In this document: positions 19,455 through 28,732 of the stretch, piece by piece
Numbering within the stretch: position 1 is the stretch's first letter
Layout of the letters: every line of letters starts with the position of its first letter
Assembly (NCBI RefSeq): GCF_019670105.1
Contig: NZ_AP023032.1
Location: 4,031,001 to 4,095,000 of the forward strand
Reading direction: 5' to 3'
Length of the DNA stretch: 64,000 bases
Origin: Agarivorans albus
GTDB lineage: Bacteria; Pseudomonadota; Gammaproteobacteria; Enterobacterales; Celerinatantimonadaceae
Notes under the pieces: model-generated
The model's input: only the letters and a program-made list of their open reading frames with translations
The model's database searches: none
Told to the model about the DNA's origin: nothing
Program-made: the position numbers and the translations under genes

Positions 19455-20942
19455 TTAAAACTGCTTAGTCGCGTTAATCGATACTCGGTTTTCGTCATAG
19501 GTTCTGCCCACTATATTGGAGCTACGATGAGTAAATTGGTAGCGATAAGTGAGGAAGAACCCTTCGATGAGGTCTTGATTTAGTGACAGATCATAGCGAC
19601 TGTACTTATCCACTTGGTCGATGCCATTGAGGCGATCAAATGTGTAGTGGTCGTAATCAAATGCAAAGGCAATGATCAGCTTACGACTTAACTTATGGTC
19701 TAAGCTGATTCCGCCACCATAAGTTGTGTCTTTAACAAAATCCGTTACGTCACGCAAACCTTCGCGGGTTTGATGGCGTAACTCAAAATCTAGCCCTGAG
19801 CGGCGAAGGTCTAAGCCAGTATTCCATCTAAAGGTTTTATCAAGCTTTTGCTCTTCTACACTATCACCTTCAACAAAGAAACGGCGATCGAAGCTGGTGG
19901 GCTCTTCAATGTAGCTAATGTCGGTACTAATACGGCGCTTTTGGTGAAAGAAGGTGAATTCATAGGCATCACCATAAAAACGCTTACTATATTCAAAGAA
20001 CAATTTGGTGCGGCGATTCGGCTCGAGATTAACCGCAGCCCCCACATAATCTTCGTTTTTATCTTTATCTAGAGAAAAGTTATAGCTCAGTTCGAAGTAG
20101 CTTAAACGAGAGCGAAAGTAACGAACTGCTGGTCCCCAGCTTTCTGACTCTCCCACCTTTTCCGATGAGCTAACACCTTGCAAGTAACTCTCAGCATAGT
20201 AGCGAATAAAGGGGCTGAAGCCAGAACGCTGCTGCAAACCCAACTCACCTTTATATTTAATATTTTCAGTTTCTGAAGAGTTCCCCCGCGCTTCACGGCG
20301 AATGTAGCTAGAATCAATTAACCAAAATACTGAATTTACTTTTTGACCATTTTTAAATAGCAGTGATGCGTCATAGTCGTTGTTATTGCCACGGTCGTCT
20401 TCATAACGATACAAGCTACTGGCAACTCGAGCGTTTAGATCTATCCATTTACGGGGGTTTGATTGATAGTTTAAACCTAGGCCTAACTCGCTGCCTTGAA
20501 TCAAGTCTCCAGAAATCACATCGGTAATAGCATTGCTACTTACCTCTGCGGGCAGAATATCAACAGATGCAACAGCATCGACACTAAAGCCAGATTTCCC
20601 CAGTTTTTTATCACCAGTAAAATCTAGCTCGTGATAAAGCTTATTTTTTTCGGAATCGTAAGAGTGGTAGGTTTGCCTTGCCCGATAATCTAGGGAGAGT
20701 TCACCGTCTTTACCAATAACTTCAGAGACAATGCCCGCTGACAACACGCCAATTTCACCAGACTCTGGAGCTTCTTCGGTAAGACCTGCATTATCGGTAT
20801 AAACTAGCTCCGCACCGATTTCTGGGCGAAACTCTACCTCTGCGGCATTAACCGAGCTTGATATCCCAACAGCAATAGCAAGCGCAACAACTGCTCTAGG
20901 CGCTGCGTTCTTCCTCATAACCATAGCCATATCCGTAGCCAT
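19455..20942 (-). CDS. XrtA-associated outer-membrane beta-barrel (TIGR03016 type)
   Basis: A protein of up to 495 residues with a signal peptide (MRKNAAPRAVVALAIAVG, cut after VNA) and many alternating aromatic/polar strands such as YFELSYNFSLDKD and LIIAFAFDYDHYTF. It ends with a strand closing in Phe (INATKQF), typical of outer-membrane barrels. It is probably the outer-membrane part of polysaccharide export in this locus. The start is uncertain: ATG codons at 20942, 20930, 20924 and 20918 are in frame, and all overlap the repeat-coding end of the autokinase gene. The last gives the cleanest signal peptide; AGGGA lies 8 nt before the first. Confidence 0.8.
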   Translation of the reverse strand: MATDMAMVMRKNAAPRAVVALAIAVGISSSVNAAEVEFRPEIGAELVYTDNAGLTEEAPESGEIGVLSAGIVSEVIGKDGELSLDYRARQTYHSYDSEKNKLYHELDFTGDKKLGKSGFSVDAVASVDILPAEVSSNAITDVISGDLIQGSELGLGLNYQSNPRKWIDLNARVASSLYRYEDDRGNNNDYDASLLFKNGQKVNSVFWLIDSSYIRREARGNSSETENIKYKGELGLQQRSGFSPFIRYYAESYLQGVSSSEKVGESESWGPAVRYFRSRLSYFELSYNFSLDKDKNEDYVGAAVNLEPNRRTKLFFEYSKRFYGDAYEFTFFHQKRRISTDISYIEEPTSFDRRFFVEGDSVEEQKLDKTFRWNTGLDLRRSGLDFELRHQTREGLRDVTDFVKDTTYGGGISLDHKLSRKLIIAFAFDYDHYTFDRLNGIDQVDKYSRYDLSLNQDLIEGFFLTYRYQFTHRSSNIVGRTYDENRVSINATKQF

Positions 20943-21792
20943 ATCCGTAAGTCCCTGTTTTGCCGTGTACTGCTTTATTCAATACATATCCGATCGCCAG
21001 CTCATCGCTAAATTGCGATACAGCAGATCTAATCGCAGCGAGCTTGGTTCCATCTTGTTCAACTACCACCACCGCTTGCCCAATGAAGTTAGACAATACC
21101 ACCGTTTCGTTTACCCCGAGTACCGGTGGGCTATCAAACAATACGACGCGGTCGGAATAACGGCTATTTAGCTCTTCAGTAAGAGAGCGCATTTTATCAC
21201 TGGCCAACAACTCATTGCTCAAGTGATGCGGCATGCCTGCCGGCATAATTCTTAAATTAGGTATATTGGTGTGATAGATAACATCAGCAATGTCATCAGT
21301 TTCACCTAATAGATACTCCATCAAGCCCATGTGTTGACCAATACCCAAGGTTTTACTCACAGTTGGCTTTAACACGTCAGAATCAATTAACAGTACTGTT
21401 TTATCCTTTTCCAAGGCTAAGCTCAGCGCTAAATTAATTGAAGTGAATGTTTTACCTTCCCCGGGGTTAGCACTAGTAACCATGATCAAGTTACTTTTAT
21501 TTTTCGGTATTAGACCTGGCTCAAATGCATTTTTAATCAGCTTACGCTTAATGCTTCGGTACTCATCACTGAGCATTCTTGTTTCGCGAGAGCGAATATC
21601 TGACAGCATGCCTAAACGTTTTAACACTGCGGAGTCTATTTGCAATACCGGCTTTTCACGCTTTTCTGTAGAAGGCACACTGCTACTAGCCGCAGCTTGG
21701 TTTGACTCAGCAGCTTCAGGCTGTTCACTACCCTCTTGCTTGGCTTGGGCTTGTTTAGCAAGCTTGCCCATTGCTTTTTCTATGGTACTCAT
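20896..21792 (-). CDS. XrtA-associated tyrosine autokinase (BY-kinase)
   Basis: A 298-residue cytoplasmic BY-kinase (TIGR03018 type) that works with the adjacent chain-length protein to control polymer length. It has the P-loop NPGEGKTFTSINLA, Walker A' VLLIDSDVLKP and Walker B VVLFDSPPVL. An N-terminal low-complexity segment is rich in Gln, Ala and Ser. The C-terminus is GTYGYGYGYGYGYEEERSA, a Tyr cluster of the kind such kinases autophosphorylate. The start overlaps the end of the Wzz-like gene by 4 nt. Its 3' end overlaps the next gene's start by up to 47 nt. Confidence 0.9.
   Translation of the reverse strand: MSTIEKAMGKLAKQAQAKQEGSEQPEAAESNQAAASSSVPSTEKREKPVLQIDSAVLKRLGMLSDIRSRETRMLSDEYRSIKRKLIKNAFEPGLIPKNKSNLIMVTSANPGEGKTFTSINLALSLALEKDKTVLLIDSDVLKPTVSKTLGIGQHMGLMEYLLGETDDIADVIYHTNIPNLRIMPAGMPHHLSNELLASDKMRSLTEELNSRYSDRVVLFDSPPVLGVNETVVLSNFIGQAVVVVEQDGTKLAAIRSAVSQFSDELAIGYVLNKAVHGKTGTYGYGYGYGYGYEEERSA
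20926..20949 (-). repeat. 12-bp tandem repeat coding the Tyr/Gly tail
   Basis: Two exact copies of a 12-bp unit (GCCATATCCGTA on the plus strand), flanked by partial copies. They encode Gly-Tyr pairs at the C-terminus of the autokinase. The unit is a multiple of three, so copy-number change would lengthen or shorten the Tyr tail without a frameshift. It also carries candidate start codons of the next gene. Confidence 0.8.
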
Positions 21793-23345
21793 AGCAATCC
21801 ACCTAAACCGGTAATAATTTTACTGTGTAAGTTTGGCAATAGGTTGATCACCATAAAGCCAACAAAGCCACATAGTAAAACCGCGTTAGACAATACAAAC
21901 ACTCGCATCTTACGTTTTTCTACTTTCAACAAACCAGAGCTTTCTGTGGCAGATACCACTCCTAGAACAGGGTAACCAGTTTGCTGGTATAATTGCTGGA
22001 TGCTTGAAACCACTGGGTTCACTTGGCTAAAGGCCAGCGACAAACCAACCCCAACAGCTAGGGCAAAAATCAGCACCCCGGCAATTAATAGCGGACGTTT
22101 CGGACCAGAAGGCTCAATGGGAACCCTTGGAGCATCAATAACCCTAAACTTAATGTCGTCGGTAGTTTTGCCGGCACTTTGTGAAATAAGCGCGCTCTCT
22201 CTGCGCGATAACAAGTCTTCATACTTAGACTTGGTAATCTCATAGTTACGGTTAAGCCCAGTAAGCTTTGCTTCTACGTCAGGCACCTGGCGTAGCTGCT
22301 CCTCTAAGTTATCGACTTTCTCTTTGTGTCTTTGCTCGCGAACTTTAAGTGAAGCTACATCGTTTTCAATTTGACTAACGGTAATCTTGAGATCTTGATA
22401 GATCACCGATTCTGAGGCGAGAGCTGCAGGCGTTTTTGCAGTAGTTAAGGCATTTTCTTTTTGCTTTTGCAAAGACGCCAATTGACGCTGCACTTCCACC
22501 ACATCAGGATGGCGCTCGGTATAGCGCAACAACAAGTCGTCTAAGCGTGTTTGCATTGCCAAAATACGATCATCAAACTCCGTTCGAACACGTGCGGTTT
22601 GTTGGGAGGCCAATACCTCTTCACTAGCCAATTGCGCTCTGGCTGAAACCAACTTGGTTTCGGCCTCACTAAGTTGTAAGCGAGTCTCTTCTAACTGCTT
22701 TTTAACGTTCTCGAGATTACTGTAATAAGTAGATTCTTTACCGGGCAAAAAGGCTGTGTATTCCTGCTTGAAAGAAGCTAGGCGTTTTTCCGCTTCAATC
22801 AGGCGCGTTTCATACTCTTCAATCTGCTGATTAATAAATGAGTTGGCGGTATCAGTATCTTGGCGCTTTTCACCGAGCGTATTCTCTACAAATACGTCCA
22901 ATGCCGCTTGCACTACATCACGAACGTACTGTGGTGAGTCGGCTTCAAAACTAATGGTATAGAGGTTTTCTCGACGCGTTTTGTCGATCTCGATGGTTTC
23001 TTTTAGGCTATCTAGCAAAGCGTCATATTCAGTGCTGTTATTTACCCTAACGTCAGCATCACTAGCCCGAGCAATTTTTTCCAGATTGCTACGACTCAGC
23101 AACGTTTTAACCATCATCGCTAACTCCTGACTGGGGTCAGTTTGGATGGCTAAACCTTTAAGTAGAGGCTGCAATAATGAGCGAGTATCTGCGTAAACCC
23201 GAGCCTCGGCAGTGTATTGATTTGGCATCAATGTCACGGCTATCCAGCCAATTGGGCAAATAATCCACAGTGCGATTAAAATATAACGGCGCTTTAACCA
23301 TACCCCTCGCAGGTATTGCAGAAAGTCCTCAATTAAATCTTGCAT
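21789..23345 (-). CDS. XrtA-associated polysaccharide chain-length determinant (Wzz-like)
   Basis: A 518-residue inner-membrane protein of the TIGR03007 type. A first membrane helix at about residues 20-38 (YILIALWIICPIGWIAV) is followed by the Wzz domain (NQYTAEARVYADTRSLLQPL). A long coiled coil spans residues about 150-400, then come two further membrane helices near the C-terminus (LLIAGVLIFALAVGVGLSLA and VLLCGFVGFMVINLLP). With the autokinase encoded next it sets polymer length. It follows the export lipoprotein gene by 17 nt. Confidence 0.9.
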   Translation of the reverse strand: MQDLIEDFLQYLRGVWLKRRYILIALWIICPIGWIAVTLMPNQYTAEARVYADTRSLLQPLLKGLAIQTDPSQELAMMVKTLLSRSNLEKIARASDADVRVNNSTEYDALLDSLKETIEIDKTRRENLYTISFEADSPQYVRDVVQAALDVFVENTLGEKRQDTDTANSFINQQIEEYETRLIEAEKRLASFKQEYTAFLPGKESTYYSNLENVKKQLEETRLQLSEAETKLVSARAQLASEEVLASQQTARVRTEFDDRILAMQTRLDDLLLRYTERHPDVVEVQRQLASLQKQKENALTTAKTPAALASESVIYQDLKITVSQIENDVASLKVREQRHKEKVDNLEEQLRQVPDVEAKLTGLNRNYEITKSKYEDLLSRRESALISQSAGKTTDDIKFRVIDAPRVPIEPSGPKRPLLIAGVLIFALAVGVGLSLAFSQVNPVVSSIQQLYQQTGYPVLGVVSATESSGLLKVEKRKMRVFVLSNAVLLCGFVGFMVINLLPNLHSKIITGLGGLL

Positions 23346-23362
23346 TTATACGACTACTCCGA

Positions 23363-24016
23363 CTAAAACCATGCTTCTGGGATAATGATAATATCACCAG
23401 GAAGAACGTCTACATTGGCTTCAATCTCACCGTCTTGAATCAATTTACCAACAAGTACTTTATATGAACGCTGCTCACCGCTAACCACTCGAACTAAGCG
23501 GGCGTTATCGCCATCAGCGTATTCTGTTAGACCACCTACCTGAATCATCACATCCAGCAGCGTCATATCTTCGCGATAGTTAATTGCTTGAGGCTCGAAA
23601 GCTTCACCAATTACTCTAACCTGTTCGCTAAATGGTCCAATAAAGCCTTCAACAGTAACTGTTACGATCGGGTCACGAATAAACTCCGCTAATTCTGATT
23701 CAATCAGGCGGGCTAATTCAGTTGGTGTTTTACCCGATACCTCTAAGTCTTCAACTAGTGAGGTAGACACCATGCCGTCTGGACGCACAATGAAGGTGCC
23801 CGATATTTCAGGGTTACGCCATACAAAGATGTTGAGTTCATCACCTGGGCCGATCAGATATTTGTAATCAGCTGGGTTAGCAGTAAGCGACGGATGAACC
23901 GACGCGCCAGGTAAAGTAGGTAGGTTGTTCGAGCAAGCGGTTAGGAAAAGCCCTATCGCCATAAACGAGAGCAATTTAATTACTACTTGGTTGAGTTTTT
24001 TCATAGCACTGTCCAT
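23363..24016 (-). CDS. XrtA-associated polysaccharide export lipoprotein (Wza-like)
   Basis: A 217-residue predicted lipoprotein with the lipobox LTAC (Cys at residue 28). The polysaccharide export domain reads YLIGPGDELNIFVWRNPEISGTF across residues 54-76, then a SLBB-like domain with VRVIGEAFEPQAINYRED and DVLPGDIIIIPEAWF at the end. It matches the TIGR03027 export protein found with XrtA. It is the first gene of a minus-strand run that probably continues to prsR. Either ATG (24016 or 24004) could be used; the second starts with the classic MKK. Confidence 0.9.
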   Translation of the reverse strand: MDSAMKKLNQVVIKLLSFMAIGLFLTACSNNLPTLPGASVHPSLTANPADYKYLIGPGDELNIFVWRNPEISGTFIVRPDGMVSTSLVEDLEVSGKTPTELARLIESELAEFIRDPIVTVTVEGFIGPFSEQVRVIGEAFEPQAINYREDMTLLDVMIQVGGLTEYADGDNARLVRVVSGEQRSYKVLVGKLIQDGEIEANVDVLPGDIIIIPEAWF

Positions 24017-24287
24017 TTCGCTGAGAGTCCATCAAAATAACATTGATTGAGGTGGTCCTTTTTTCCATGATAGTGTGCGAGCGCGCATGTTGTAAATCTC
24101 TTGAGCTAAATAGTTTTAATATATCGACATTTATCTACTGGCTGGTGGAAATGTAAAGTGCAGGTAACAAACTTAGGTTTAACTAGCTGGGCACAAGTAA
24201 CACCGATTTTTTGTGGCTCTGCGTTTAAATCTCGGTATACTGATTAGTCTTAAAACTATATTTAATATCTTGTTTCAAGGAAGAAGC

Positions 24288-25691
24288 GTGGCTGGTTCGA
24301 AATTTCATAATCTAGATCCCGGTAGTAGAGCGATCATTCTTGCCGAATTTTTGGTGCTCATCGGGGTTTTTGTCATTGGTGTTGAACTTCTCCGCTTTAG
24401 CGGCTTTGAAGGCATCCCCGCCTATGGCGAAGGAATACTGTTATTACACTGTTTGGCATTTACCTTCCCAATACAACTGTCAATATTGTCAGTTGGCTTA
24501 TATAACCAAAAAATTCGTGAAACCTTTCGTGGAGTAATACGTCGTTTATTGGTAAGTATTGCCTTAGGTTATTTCATATCTTCGGTTATTTATGTACTTA
24601 CGCCTTTAGATGTTCTTCCTGGTAATTTCCGCGAGCTGCTTTACGCCGCAGTCATGATGGGCTTAACCACTATTCGTTACTTTGCGCTTAAAATGCAATA
24701 TGAGCATATGGGCCGCAAACGAATTTTGGTATTAGGAGCCGGTGAACGCGCCAGTATTATTGAAAAACGCATGCGCCGTAAATCTGACCGTGTAAGCTTT
24801 GAAATGGCCGGCTTTATTCGTATGCCTGGTGATTCTGATGACGGTATTCAACGCGAAACTATTCTAGAGCTTGACCAGCCCTTAGAGTCGTTTGTACTGG
24901 CCAACGGCGTAGAAGAAATAGTGATTGCAGCCGATGAGCGGCGCGCCAACTTGCCGGTAGATAGTTTATTTTTATGTAAACTGCGTGGCGTTGAAATCAC
25001 CGATATTATCGACTTCATCGAGCGCGAATCAGGGCAAATTGCAGTAAATCTTATTTATCCTTCATGGGTTATTTACAGCAATGGTTTCCATTCTACCAAC
25101 TATTTACGTAGCTCTTTAGATTGGGTATGTAACACCTTCTTAGGCCTCATCGTATTGTTCCTCACTTGGCCATTGATGTTAATTACCGTCATCATGATTA
25201 AGTTAGAGGAAGGCATTCGAGCCCCCGTGCTCTACTCGCAAGAACGGATTGGTTTAAACGGTCAACCATTTAACATTTACAAGTTCCGCAGTATGCGCAC
25301 CGATGCTGAAAAAGATGGGGCTAAATGGGCGCAAAAAGAAGACCCTCGGGTAACCAAAGTGGGTAACTTTATTCGTAAATACCGCGTCGATGAGCTGCCG
25401 CAAATTTATAACGTATTGGTAGGCGATATGGGTTTTGTAGGGCCCCGACCAGAGCGCCCTGCGTTTGTAAAAGAGTTGGTATTATCAATTCCTTATTACA
25501 ACCAGCGTCACAACGTTAAACCAGGCTTAACTGGCTGGGCTCAGCTTAAGTACCCTTATGGAAGCACTGAAGCGGATGCACTTGAGAAGCTAAAGTTTGA
25601 CCTTTACTACATCAAACACCGAAGCTTCCTACTCGACCTTTTGATACTAGTGCGCACTGCAGAGATTATTTTGTTCGGAAAAGGGCGTTAA
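24288..25691 (+). CDS. EpsB-type priming sugar transferase, XrtA-associated
   Basis: A 467-residue polyprenyl-phosphate glycosyl-1-phosphate transferase of the TIGR03013 type. It places the first sugar phosphate on undecaprenyl phosphate at the inner membrane. There are four N-terminal membrane helices, a nucleotide-binding-like middle (ILVLGAGERASIIEKRM), another helix near residue 290, and the bacterial sugar transferase domain (YSQERIGLNGQPFNIYKFRSM, then KYRVDELPQIYNVLVGDMGF and VKPGLTGWAQL). I chose the GTG at 24288 because AAGGA lies 6 nt upstream; a longer frame from GTG 24213 lacks a site. Three nucleotides separate it from xrtA. Confidence 0.9.
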   Translation: MAGSKFHNLDPGSRAIILAEFLVLIGVFVIGVELLRFSGFEGIPAYGEGILLLHCLAFTFPIQLSILSVGLYNQKIRETFRGVIRRLLVSIALGYFISSVIYVLTPLDVLPGNFRELLYAAVMMGLTTIRYFALKMQYEHMGRKRILVLGAGERASIIEKRMRRKSDRVSFEMAGFIRMPGDSDDGIQRETILELDQPLESFVLANGVEEIVIAADERRANLPVDSLFLCKLRGVEITDIIDFIERESGQIAVNLIYPSWVIYSNGFHSTNYLRSSLDWVCNTFLGLIVLFLTWPLMLITVIMIKLEEGIRAPVLYSQERIGLNGQPFNIYKFRSMRTDAEKDGAKWAQKEDPRVTKVGNFIRKYRVDELPQIYNVLVGDMGFVGPRPERPAFVKELVLSIPYYNQRHNVKPGLTGWAQLKYPYGSTEADALEKLKFDLYYIKHRSFLLDLLILVRTAEIILFGKGR

Positions 25692-25694
25692 TCT

Positions 25695-27131
25695 TTGGTA
25701 GCAACAGAGTCAAGCAACAAACTAAACAACAGCGGCTTACTTCAAGCCGCTGTTGTTCTTGGTACTACCGCCTTAATTGCCTTGCTCTTTTGGCCGGTAG
25801 TATTAGATATTTGGCGCTATAGCTTTGATGATGGCACCTACTCGCATGCATTCTTAATCCCAATTGTTGCTCTATATGTGCTTTACGATTGCCGTCAACA
25901 ACTGCAGTTTCGTCAAGGTGCTAGCTTGTGGTTGGTATTGTTAATTGCCAGTTTAGCCATAGAGTTGCTGCTTTACTTAAGCCAAATTAGCTTGCCCGTT
26001 AGAGCGCTGTTACCCTTTGTTTTACTATTTAGCTTATTGAGTATCTTCAAACACCATAAAAGCCTTTACGTGTATGCCCTGGTGCTCCTCTTTGCCACTC
26101 CGATTTGGGGCATTTTGTCACCACCTTTACAAAGCTTATCGACCACCGTTGTAGAGATGGTTATGGCCTATACCCATGTTCCTAGTTACTTTGAAGGAAA
26201 TGTAGTGTCAATTCCTTCAGGGCAATTCGAAATAGCTAACGGCTGTAGTGGCTTACGCTACTTTATTACTTCTTTGTTTTTGTGTTTGTTATATATCTAT
26301 TTCAATATTCGCAGTGTTAAAAATGCTTTAATCTTTTTTGCTATTTGCATGTTTGGCGCGTTAATCGTTAACTGGGTTCGGATCATCACAATCATTTTGA
26401 TCGGCCATGAAACGCAGATGCAAAGTGAAATAATTTATGACCATAATAACCTTGGCTGGTATTTATATATCCCATACTTGTTATTAGCTTTTTACGTTGG
26501 TGGGAAGCTGTCCAGCGAGTTAGTAGCTCAAACTAAAGTAAAGCAAACAGAAGGCCCTTCGGTTCGCGGTTTAGCCTTTGTTATTTTGGCGCTATTGATT
26601 TTTTCACCCAGCCTAATTGATTGGCCAGTATGGGATGCCAATAAACTAAACACCGAAGATGCTAAAGCAACAACCAGTTACCACCCAGCCCTTCAAGTGG
26701 CCCAGTATCAGTCCGTTGAGCAACAAAGCCTTAGTGTTAATCAAGTAGAGCTCAATCATTGGGTGTTTTTGTTTAGTGGCTTAGGCTTAGACAACAAAGC
26801 CTCATTTTACTTAAATGAAGTAGTACCTGAGAATCTGCGAATTGATAGCTCAGAGACAGAACAAGCAATTAACTTCATTTACTTCCGCTCTGCAGCCAAC
26901 CGACCAGGCGTGTTAGCTTATAGCTATGCAGGCGCTAAAGGCATGGTATCAAATCGTTCTGCTCTGCGAGCTCAACGTTTCAGCGAAATCCTCTCTGGGC
27001 AACGCCAAAGCGCAATTGTGGCCGCTTCTGCCTTGTGTCTCGACAACGACTGTCGTGAAGCCAAACAGGCGCTCTCGATGCAATTACTTAAATACCAAGA
27101 CACCCAATTATTGTTTCAACAACCAGGTTAA
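25695..27131 (+). CDS. xrtA: Exosortase A with C-terminal EpsI-like extension
   Basis: A 478-residue inner-membrane transpeptidase-like enzyme predicted to cut PEP-CTERM proteins and attach them to a cell-surface acceptor. About eight membrane helices carry the catalytic triad: Cys184 in ANGCSGLRYF, Arg229 in NWVRI and His250 in DHNNLGWYLY. After residue 280 there is one more helix, then about 170 soluble residues that resemble the EpsI domain often fused to XrtA, though divergent. The start is TTG, 3 nt after the epsB-like gene. Its last 24 nt overlap the convergent gene at 27108. Confidence 0.92.
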   Translation: MVATESSNKLNNSGLLQAAVVLGTTALIALLFWPVVLDIWRYSFDDGTYSHAFLIPIVALYVLYDCRQQLQFRQGASLWLVLLIASLAIELLLYLSQISLPVRALLPFVLLFSLLSIFKHHKSLYVYALVLLFATPIWGILSPPLQSLSTTVVEMVMAYTHVPSYFEGNVVSIPSGQFEIANGCSGLRYFITSLFLCLLYIYFNIRSVKNALIFFAICMFGALIVNWVRIITIILIGHETQMQSEIIYDHNNLGWYLYIPYLLLAFYVGGKLSSELVAQTKVKQTEGPSVRGLAFVILALLIFSPSLIDWPVWDANKLNTEDAKATTSYHPALQVAQYQSVEQQSLSVNQVELNHWVFLFSGLGLDNKASFYLNEVVPENLRIDSSETEQAINFIYFRSAANRPGVLAYSYAGAKGMVSNRSALRAQRFSEILSGQRQSAIVAASALCLDNDCREAKQALSMQLLKYQDTQLLFQQPG

Positions 27132-28652
27132 CGAGCCATTGCTGGCAAACCACCAGTTAAATTTTCTAAGTGGTTTTAGCGACCAGTTGGGGTTACTCAT
27201 GGCTTTTTTCCCTTTCTTATCCATTGTGCCCTCACAGGTATTCAGCAATTCTTGAGCAAGCAGTTCTAGCAGGAATTCATCTTGTTGACGCTGTCGTTTT
27301 AGATACACCCCTTTGTAAACCATACCGGCTACATCGCAAGCATGTTGTCGCTCAGTCCATGAGTTTCTATCTTGAAAAATAGACTGCTTAAAAAACACCA
27401 AGTAATCCGGTATGTACAAAGTTTTACCTTTATACTCCACTGTATATAAACCGTGATGTAGCAGCATGTCAGAAAAGTCGATAATCAAATCCGCTGCTCT
27501 TTGATCATCAGTCATCCAAAAGTAACGCCACAGCTGTTCTACCACCAATGCCGACATCCACGGAGAACACACCATGTCTTTACTATTTTTATTAGAATGG
27601 GCTTTTAAACTGTGTTTTATACAGCCACCTTGCCCCGGAGCGCTCACCCATAAGTCCTCGCGAATACCTTCAAGTAGCTGTTCTACCCGCTTAGAGGACT
27701 GCTCATCGCTTTGTAATTCCCATTGGTTTAACGCCAAACTCAAAGCAACTGACAGATGACGCTCTGTCCAAAAGCCTAATTGAGTTGAATAGCGGGCTGG
27801 CCAAGCCAGTCCTTTTTGAGTCATTTTTTCAATAGCCAGCTTGGTCGACCGATGTGGATAGAAAAGGTAGTCAATTAGCAGGCCACTACTTAACATGTAT
27901 TTAAGATCGGCCGAGCCTTTCAGTGCAAAGTCACCATTGTCATCGAGCTGACTCATAAAAAACTGCGCTTGCTGGTGAGCTGTTTTCTTCCAAACTGGGT
28001 CTGCAGTCTTAAAATACAGCTGATAAAAGGTGAAAGGTCGGTCATACAACCAGGGCGCTGCACTATTAGTGGGTAATGTGGTTTTCTTGGCGGGATCTTT
28101 AGGTTTACTCACCTGCTCAATAATAGCTTCATCGGCGCTGTAAGCCGCGTAACGCCAATAAGCATTGTCTAACCAACCCCAATCAATATTATTTGCGTTA
28201 TAAATTAGCGGGGAGTACAGCGCTTTATTGAGCCAAGCTTCGGGGTAGTGCAGCTCAGCTAGCTGAGCTTCTTCAAAGCTTAGGGCCTGGTCCGGCTTCG
28301 CCAAACCTTCTCCCCAACTGAGCTCTACACTTCCTTGCTCCAAACCTTCAACTTTAAACAATACACCTCGATAGAATGCAGTGCTTTTAAGTTTTGGCCA
28401 AAGTAAATGAGCATGAGCGGTAAACTTAAGGCTTACCCCCTGCTGCTTTAGAGTAAAGCCCTGTTGTTCTGAGACTGTAAAGTTAGGAAATGGGATAACG
28501 ATGTAGTGGAACTTATTCGTGCTGGGAAGAGTTTTAACATTTAGCTCAACACTTGCTTTTGCCACATTGCTAACAGCAGCCACCAAAAACAGTAAATAAA
28601 CAACTAACGGCCGCCAGACTAAGCTTGAAGCATTAATAGCAAATCCTTGCAT
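27108..28652 (-). CDS. Exported protein, probable (alpha/alpha) toroid, function unknown
   Basis: A 514-residue protein with a signal peptide or anchor (LVVYLLFLVAAVSNVAKA). The N-terminal third looks all-beta. The rest has helical repeats with many Trp, Tyr and His residues (SAAPWLYDRPFTFYQLYFK, GFWTERHLSVALSLALNQW, HACDVAGMVYKGVYLK), the pattern of six-hairpin glycosidase or polysaccharide-lyase toroids. A role in trimming or modifying the exopolysaccharide in the periplasm is inference from fold and context. I do not recognise the family. It converges with xrtA and overlaps it by 24 nt. Confidence 0.6.
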   Translation of the reverse strand: MQGFAINASSLVWRPLVVYLLFLVAAVSNVAKASVELNVKTLPSTNKFHYIVIPFPNFTVSEQQGFTLKQQGVSLKFTAHAHLLWPKLKSTAFYRGVLFKVEGLEQGSVELSWGEGLAKPDQALSFEEAQLAELHYPEAWLNKALYSPLIYNANNIDWGWLDNAYWRYAAYSADEAIIEQVSKPKDPAKKTTLPTNSAAPWLYDRPFTFYQLYFKTADPVWKKTAHQQAQFFMSQLDDNGDFALKGSADLKYMLSSGLLIDYLFYPHRSTKLAIEKMTQKGLAWPARYSTQLGFWTERHLSVALSLALNQWELQSDEQSSKRVEQLLEGIREDLWVSAPGQGGCIKHSLKAHSNKNSKDMVCSPWMSALVVEQLWRYFWMTDDQRAADLIIDFSDMLLHHGLYTVEYKGKTLYIPDYLVFFKQSIFQDRNSWTERQHACDVAGMVYKGVYLKRQRQQDEFLLELLAQELLNTCEGTMDKKGKKAMSNPNWSLKPLRKFNWWFASNGSLTWLLKQ

Positions 28653-28732
28653 ATTCCATATCCTCTATGTGAAAAAGGCGTTTACTTTTGCTTATTCAGT
28701 TAAGTGCAAATGTACGGGTTGAGCAAGCCTAG

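Noticed and set aside
20896..20942. Frameshift joining the autokinase and outer-membrane genes
   Set aside because: Each has its own complete family layout, ends and signal peptide; the overlap is a normal operon junction made unusual only by the repeat.
24188..24206. Additional sigma-54 promoter before the export lipoprotein gene
   Set aside because: GG and GC are at the right spacing on the minus strand, but the other consensus bases are poor and the site is about 175 nt from the gene.
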